Part shown: one piece after another, positions 21,319-23,307 of the stretch
How the letters are laid out: each line of letters opens with the position of its first letter
Position numbering within the stretch: the stretch's first letter is position 1
Origin: a bacterium
GTDB taxonomy: Bacteria; Patescibacteriota; Minisyncoccia; Phycocordibacterales; UBA9973
Length of the DNA stretch: 23,307 nucleotides
Reading direction: 5' to 3'
Assembly: GCA_021813175.1 (NCBI GenBank)
Contig: JAKALJ010000001.1
Location: 2,899 to 26,205, forward strand
The notes under the pieces: model-generated
What the model saw: only the letters and a program-made list of their open reading frames with translations
Database searches by the model: none
What the model was told of the DNA's origin: nothing
Position numbers and translations under genes: made by a program

Positions 21319-21347
21319 TTGCAAAAATATAAAAAACAAGTTATTAT
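21319..21347 (+). promoter_or_regulatory. Promoter of rpmE (leaderless)
   Basis: TTGCAA (21319-21324), a 17-bp spacer and TATTAT (21342-21347) are followed by 6 nt and then the ATG at 21354. This is the clearest -35/-10 pair pointing to a leaderless start. Confidence 0.7.
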
Positions 21348-21353
21348 GCGAGT

Positions 21354-21578
21354 ATGAAAAAAGATATTCATCCTAAATTTGATTTGAAAGCGAAAGCTGT
21401 CTGCGCCTGCGGAGCGGTTTTTGCCGTCGGCTCTACTCTACCCGATATACATGTGGAAATCTGCAGCCAGTGTCACCCTTTTTATACCGGAAATGAAAAA
21501 GTGGTGGATACCGCTGGACGAGTGGAGCGGTTCAAAAAGCGCCAAGCGGCCGCCGCCAAAGCCAAAATAAAGAAGTAA
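21354..21578 (+). CDS. rpmE: 50S ribosomal protein bL31, zinc-binding form
   Basis: bL31 bridges the central protuberance of the 50S subunit to the 30S head. This 74-residue copy begins MKKDIHPKF, typical of the family. It has the zinc-binding (C+) set: CAC near residue 17 and CSQCHPFYTG near residue 37. A Lys/Ala-rich tail ends it. The C+ form responds to zinc supply in other bacteria, where a zinc-free paralogue replaces it; none is seen here. It precedes prfA by about 60 nt, a common bacterial pairing of rpmE with prfA. Confidence 0.97.
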   Translation: MKKDIHPKFDLKAKAVCACGAVFAVGSTLPDIHVEICSQCHPFYTGNEKVVDTAGRVERFKKRQAAAAKAKIKK

Positions 21579-21608
21579 CTTTAAATATTTTCCTCGCAAA
21601 ACACGCAG

Positions 21609-21628
21609 AATTTGCCTGCCGGCAAATT
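21609..21628 (+). repeat. GCC-TGCC-GGC palindrome upstream of prfA
   Basis: AATTTGCC and GGCAAATT form an 8-bp perfect stem around TGCC, ending 11 nt before the prfA ATG. It has the same core as the tsaD element (6114-6129) but different, still self-complementary arms. Confidence 0.55.
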
Positions 21629-21639
21629 GTAATTTATAC

Positions 21640-22587
21640 ATGGATCTCGACGAGCTAAAAAAGAATCACAGCACCGCATATCTGGCTGAAATGCTGGAGA
21701 ATTTGGCGCGGAAAGAAAAGGAAGTACGGCAGATGATGGAAGCGGACGACGAACTGCATGAGCTGGCCGCCAAGGAATTGATGTCTCTGCAAGAGGAGCG
21801 CCGCGCGCTGGAGAGACAGGCGCAGGACATTTTAGAGAAGGAAAGGGAGGAAGAGGAATCCGCCAATCGTCAAACCAACGAAATTGTGCTTGAAGTGCGA
21901 GCCGGAGCCGGAGGGGACGAAGCCTCGCTTTTTGCTTGGGAATTGGCTCACATGTATGAAAAATTCGCCGAGAAACAAAAATGGGAATGGAAAACAAACT
22001 ATGAATCCAAGAGCGAGGTGGGCGGGTACAAGGAAGGAAGCTTTGAAATAAAAGGCAAAGATGTTTACAAAAAAATGCGCTATGAGACCGGAGTGCATCG
22101 GGTGCAGAGAGTGCCGGCCACGGAAAAGAACGGTCGAGTGCACACTTCCACCGCTTCAGTGGCTGTTTTACCCATCAGAAAAAAAGTAAAATTTGAAATA
22201 AATCCTGCCGATATTGAGATGGAATATTCCCGTTCCGGTGGCAAGGGCGGTCAGAATGTAAACAAAGTGGAAACAGCCGTGCGCCTGATTCATAAACCCA
22301 CCGGCATTGACGTGCGCTCCACCAATGAACGCAGTCAACAAGCCAATCGCGAGAAAGCTATGATGATCCTTACTGCAAAACTAGAACAGATGAGGGAAGA
22401 AGAAGAGGTTAAAAAATATTCCGGCGAGCGGAAGGAACAGATCGGTACCGGAGACCGTTCGGAAAAAATCCGCACCTATAATTTCCCCCAAGATCGTTTG
22501 ACCGACCATCGCATTAAAATGACTTGGCACAATCTGCCCAAAATCATGGAAGGGGATATCGGTGAAATTATTGAGGCATTTGAATAA
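21640..22587 (+). CDS. prfA: Peptide chain release factor 1
   Basis: RF1 reads UAA and UAG stop codons and triggers peptide release. Of the 315 residues, the N-terminal helical domain (about 1-75) is shortened compared with the roughly 360-residue E. coli factor. The codon-reading PAT motif is at 159-161 in RVQRVPATE. The GGQ motif is at 203-205 in SGGKGGQNVNKVE. PAT rather than SPF identifies RF1, not RF2. The C-terminal RTYNFPQDRLTDHRI is normal. PrmC, which methylates the GGQ glutamine, is not in the window. Confidence 0.97.
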   Translation: MDLDELKKNHSTAYLAEMLENLARKEKEVRQMMEADDELHELAAKELMSLQEERRALERQAQDILEKEREEEESANRQTNEIVLEVRAGAGGDEASLFAWELAHMYEKFAEKQKWEWKTNYESKSEVGGYKEGSFEIKGKDVYKKMRYETGVHRVQRVPATEKNGRVHTSTASVAVLPIRKKVKFEINPADIEMEYSRSGGKGGQNVNKVETAVRLIHKPTGIDVRSTNERSQQANREKAMMILTAKLEQMREEEEVKKYSGERKEQIGTGDRSEKIRTYNFPQDRLTDHRIKMTWHNLPKIMEGDIGEIIEAFE

Positions 22588-22602
22588 CTCTCCCTAGAAA
22601 AC

Positions 22603-22630
22603 TTGCTTTTTTTCGATTTTGTGCTAACAT
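22603..22630 (+). promoter_or_regulatory. Promoter of the RRM gene
   Basis: TTGCTT (22603-22608), a 16-bp spacer and TGC-TAACAT (-10 at 22625-22630) give a start near 22637, about 135 nt before the ATG. Confidence 0.6.
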
Positions 22631-22636
22631 TTCGGA

Positions 22637-22771
22637 TGTAGTTTCTCAAGACGATTTTTTGTTTAGATTGTGAGTTTGGGTTACCGGGCAAGCAATTGAT
22701 ACAAGCGGCGAGAGCATCTACAGTTTATCAATAGTTTTGCCCGATTTTTAAAAACGGGAGAAAAGTAAAAT
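22637..22771 (+). promoter_or_regulatory. Structured 5' leader with alternative folds that control the RBS
   Basis: In one fold CGGGCAA (22685-22691) pairs with TTGCCCG (22737-22743), continued by ATTGATA (22695-22701) with TATCAAT (22726-22732). In the other fold CCCG (22740-22743) pairs with CGGG (22755-22758), which covers the Shine-Dalgarno GGGAG (22756-22760). The two cannot coexist, so the first fold would free the RBS. RRM genes in cyanobacteria and cold-shock genes elsewhere have long regulatory leaders. A temperature or autoregulatory switch is the inference here. Confidence 0.5.
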
Positions 22772-23083
22772 ATGGCTACAAAGCTATATGTGGGAGGGCT
22801 CCCTTATTCCAGCCAGGAGGATTCATTGAAAGAATACTTCGGTCAGGCTGGGAAAGTGGTGTCAGCCGTCATTATCATGGATAAGATGACCGGTCGCTCC
22901 AAAGGTTTCGGTTTCGTGGAAATGGAAACCAAAGAGGAAGCGGACAAGGCCATCGAAATGTTCAATGATAAGGAGTATGAAGGCCGAAAGCTTACGGTGA
23001 ATGTCGCTCGTCCAATGGAGTCCAGACCGGCTCGCAACGGCGGATATGGCAACGGCGGCTACGGCGCTCGCAGGGAATACTAA
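22772..23083 (+). CDS. RRM-domain RNA-binding protein with glycine-rich tail
   Basis: This 103-residue protein is a single RNA recognition motif followed by a short Gly/Arg/Tyr tail. RNP2 is LYVGGL (residues 5-10). RNP1 is KGFGFVEM (residues about 44-51). The usual beta-alpha-beta-beta-alpha-beta fold fills residues 4-80, and the tail has GGYGNGGYGARREY. It resembles the cold-induced Rbp proteins of cyanobacteria. It probably binds single-stranded RNA and may act as an RNA chaperone. It is a single gene with its own promoter, a long leader and a strong terminator. Among the annotated protein genes, none other has such a leader. Confidence 0.95.
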   Translation: MATKLYVGGLPYSSQEDSLKEYFGQAGKVVSAVIIMDKMTGRSKGFGFVEMETKEEADKAIEMFNDKEYEGRKLTVNVARPMESRPARNGGYGNGGYGARREY

Positions 23084-23104
23084 TTTGGAAAAATTGGTTT
23101 TCTA

Positions 23105-23144
23105 AAACAAAAATCCCCCGACCAATATCGGGGGATTTTTGTTT
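23105..23144. terminator. Strong bidirectional intrinsic terminator
   Basis: AAACAAAAATCCCCCGA (23105-23121) pairs perfectly with TCGGGGGATTTTTGTTT (23128-23144), 17 bp around loop CCAATA. It carries A- and T-tracts on both sides and ends the RRM transcript. Confidence 0.93.
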
Positions 23145-23171
23145 GCCCGAAAGGACATTTTCTGTTATATT
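23143..23171 (+). promoter_or_regulatory. Promoter of tRNA-Ile
   Basis: TTGCCC (23143-23148) is followed by a 17-bp spacer and TATATT (23166-23171). TG at 23163-23164 adds an extended -10. The start is expected near 23178, about 4 nt before the tRNA. It abuts the RRM terminator. Confidence 0.55.
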
Positions 23172-23181
23172 TTTTAGGTTG

Positions 23182-23253
23182 GCGGCTGTAGTTCAGTGGT
23201 AGAACGCTGTCCTGATAAGACAGAGGCCGAAAGTTCGATTCTTTCCAGCCGCA
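23182..23253 (+). tRNA. tRNA-Ile(GAT)
   Basis: Acceptor GCGGCTG pairs with CAGCCGC. The D stem is GTTC/GAAC, the anticodon stem is CTGTC/GACAG around CTGATAA (anticodon GAT), and the T stem is GAAAG/CTTTC. The discriminator is A, followed by CAA, so CCA is not encoded. This tRNA reads an ANN codon and is a natural substrate for the t6A enzyme TsaD encoded at 5274-6365. Confidence 0.97.
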
Positions 23254-23295
23254 CAAAGGAAAGTATCTATTCTCGCAATGAGCTCGCTGCCGTTT

Positions 23296-23307
23296 ATAAG
23301 ACAGAGG
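23296..23307 (+). repeat. Partial copy of the tRNA-Ile anticodon arm at the window edge
   Basis: ATAAGACAGAGG at 23296-23307 is identical to 23215-23226 in tRNA-Ile. Both copies are preceded at nearly the same distance by CGCTG. The window ends inside the copy, so its extent is unknown. Confidence 0.5.

Overview
The window reads as chromosomal housekeeping DNA from a Candidate Phyla Radiation (Patescibacteria) bacterium, most likely of the Parcubacteria type. This is inference from gene content. ValS has no C-terminal coiled-coil domain, Obg has no OCT domain, RF1 is short at about 315 residues, and TsaD has the GPGLEPCLW-type motif I associate with this group. There are many small single-domain proteins, tRNA genes mostly without an encoded CCA, and very tight gene spacing. 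No phage, transposase, plasmid gene or CRISPR array was seen.

Layout. 1-1773, mostly plus strand: a glutaredoxin-like protein, a membrane-anchored metzincin protease, tRNA-Arg(CCT) on minus, a small membrane protein and tRNA-Phe(GAA). 1883-9257, minus strand: Hsp20, PrsW-like protease, ValS, TsaD with tRNA-Val(GAC) directly upstream, glutamate dehydrogenase, a GlmU-type nucleotidyltransferase and a family 4 uracil-DNA glycosylase. 9258-10106 has no convincing protein gene. It holds a strongly structured candidate small RNA on plus with its own terminator (9335-9506), tRNA-Glu(CTC) on minus, and a second candidate structured transcript on minus (about 10051 to 9653). 10107-11921, minus: RmuC and a DEDDh exonuclease. 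11982-23083, plus: YqeY, DedA, MYG1, Obg, GatB, class II aldolase, FAD-linked oxidase, bL25, a coiled-coil lytic transglycosylase, bL31, RF1 and an RRM RNA-binding protein. tRNA-Ile(GAT) closes the window.

Many genes serve translation: ValS, GatB, TsaD, bL25, bL31, RF1, Obg and five tRNAs. Others serve DNA repair (UDG, RmuC, DEDDh nuclease), the envelope (PrsW-like, DedA, transglycosylase, metzincin) and a small amount of central metabolism (GDH, aldolase, FAD oxidase).

The most notable signals are regulatory and non-coding. At least eight genes have a -10 box ending 6-7 nt before the start codon, which predicts leaderless mRNAs. Many promoters use an extended -10 of the form TGC-TAANAT. The RRM gene is the exception: it has a leader of about 135 nt that can fold into two mutually exclusive structures, one of which occludes its ribosome binding site. 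Perfect palindromes lie in frame inside the FAD oxidase and tsaD genes and look like inserted repeat elements.
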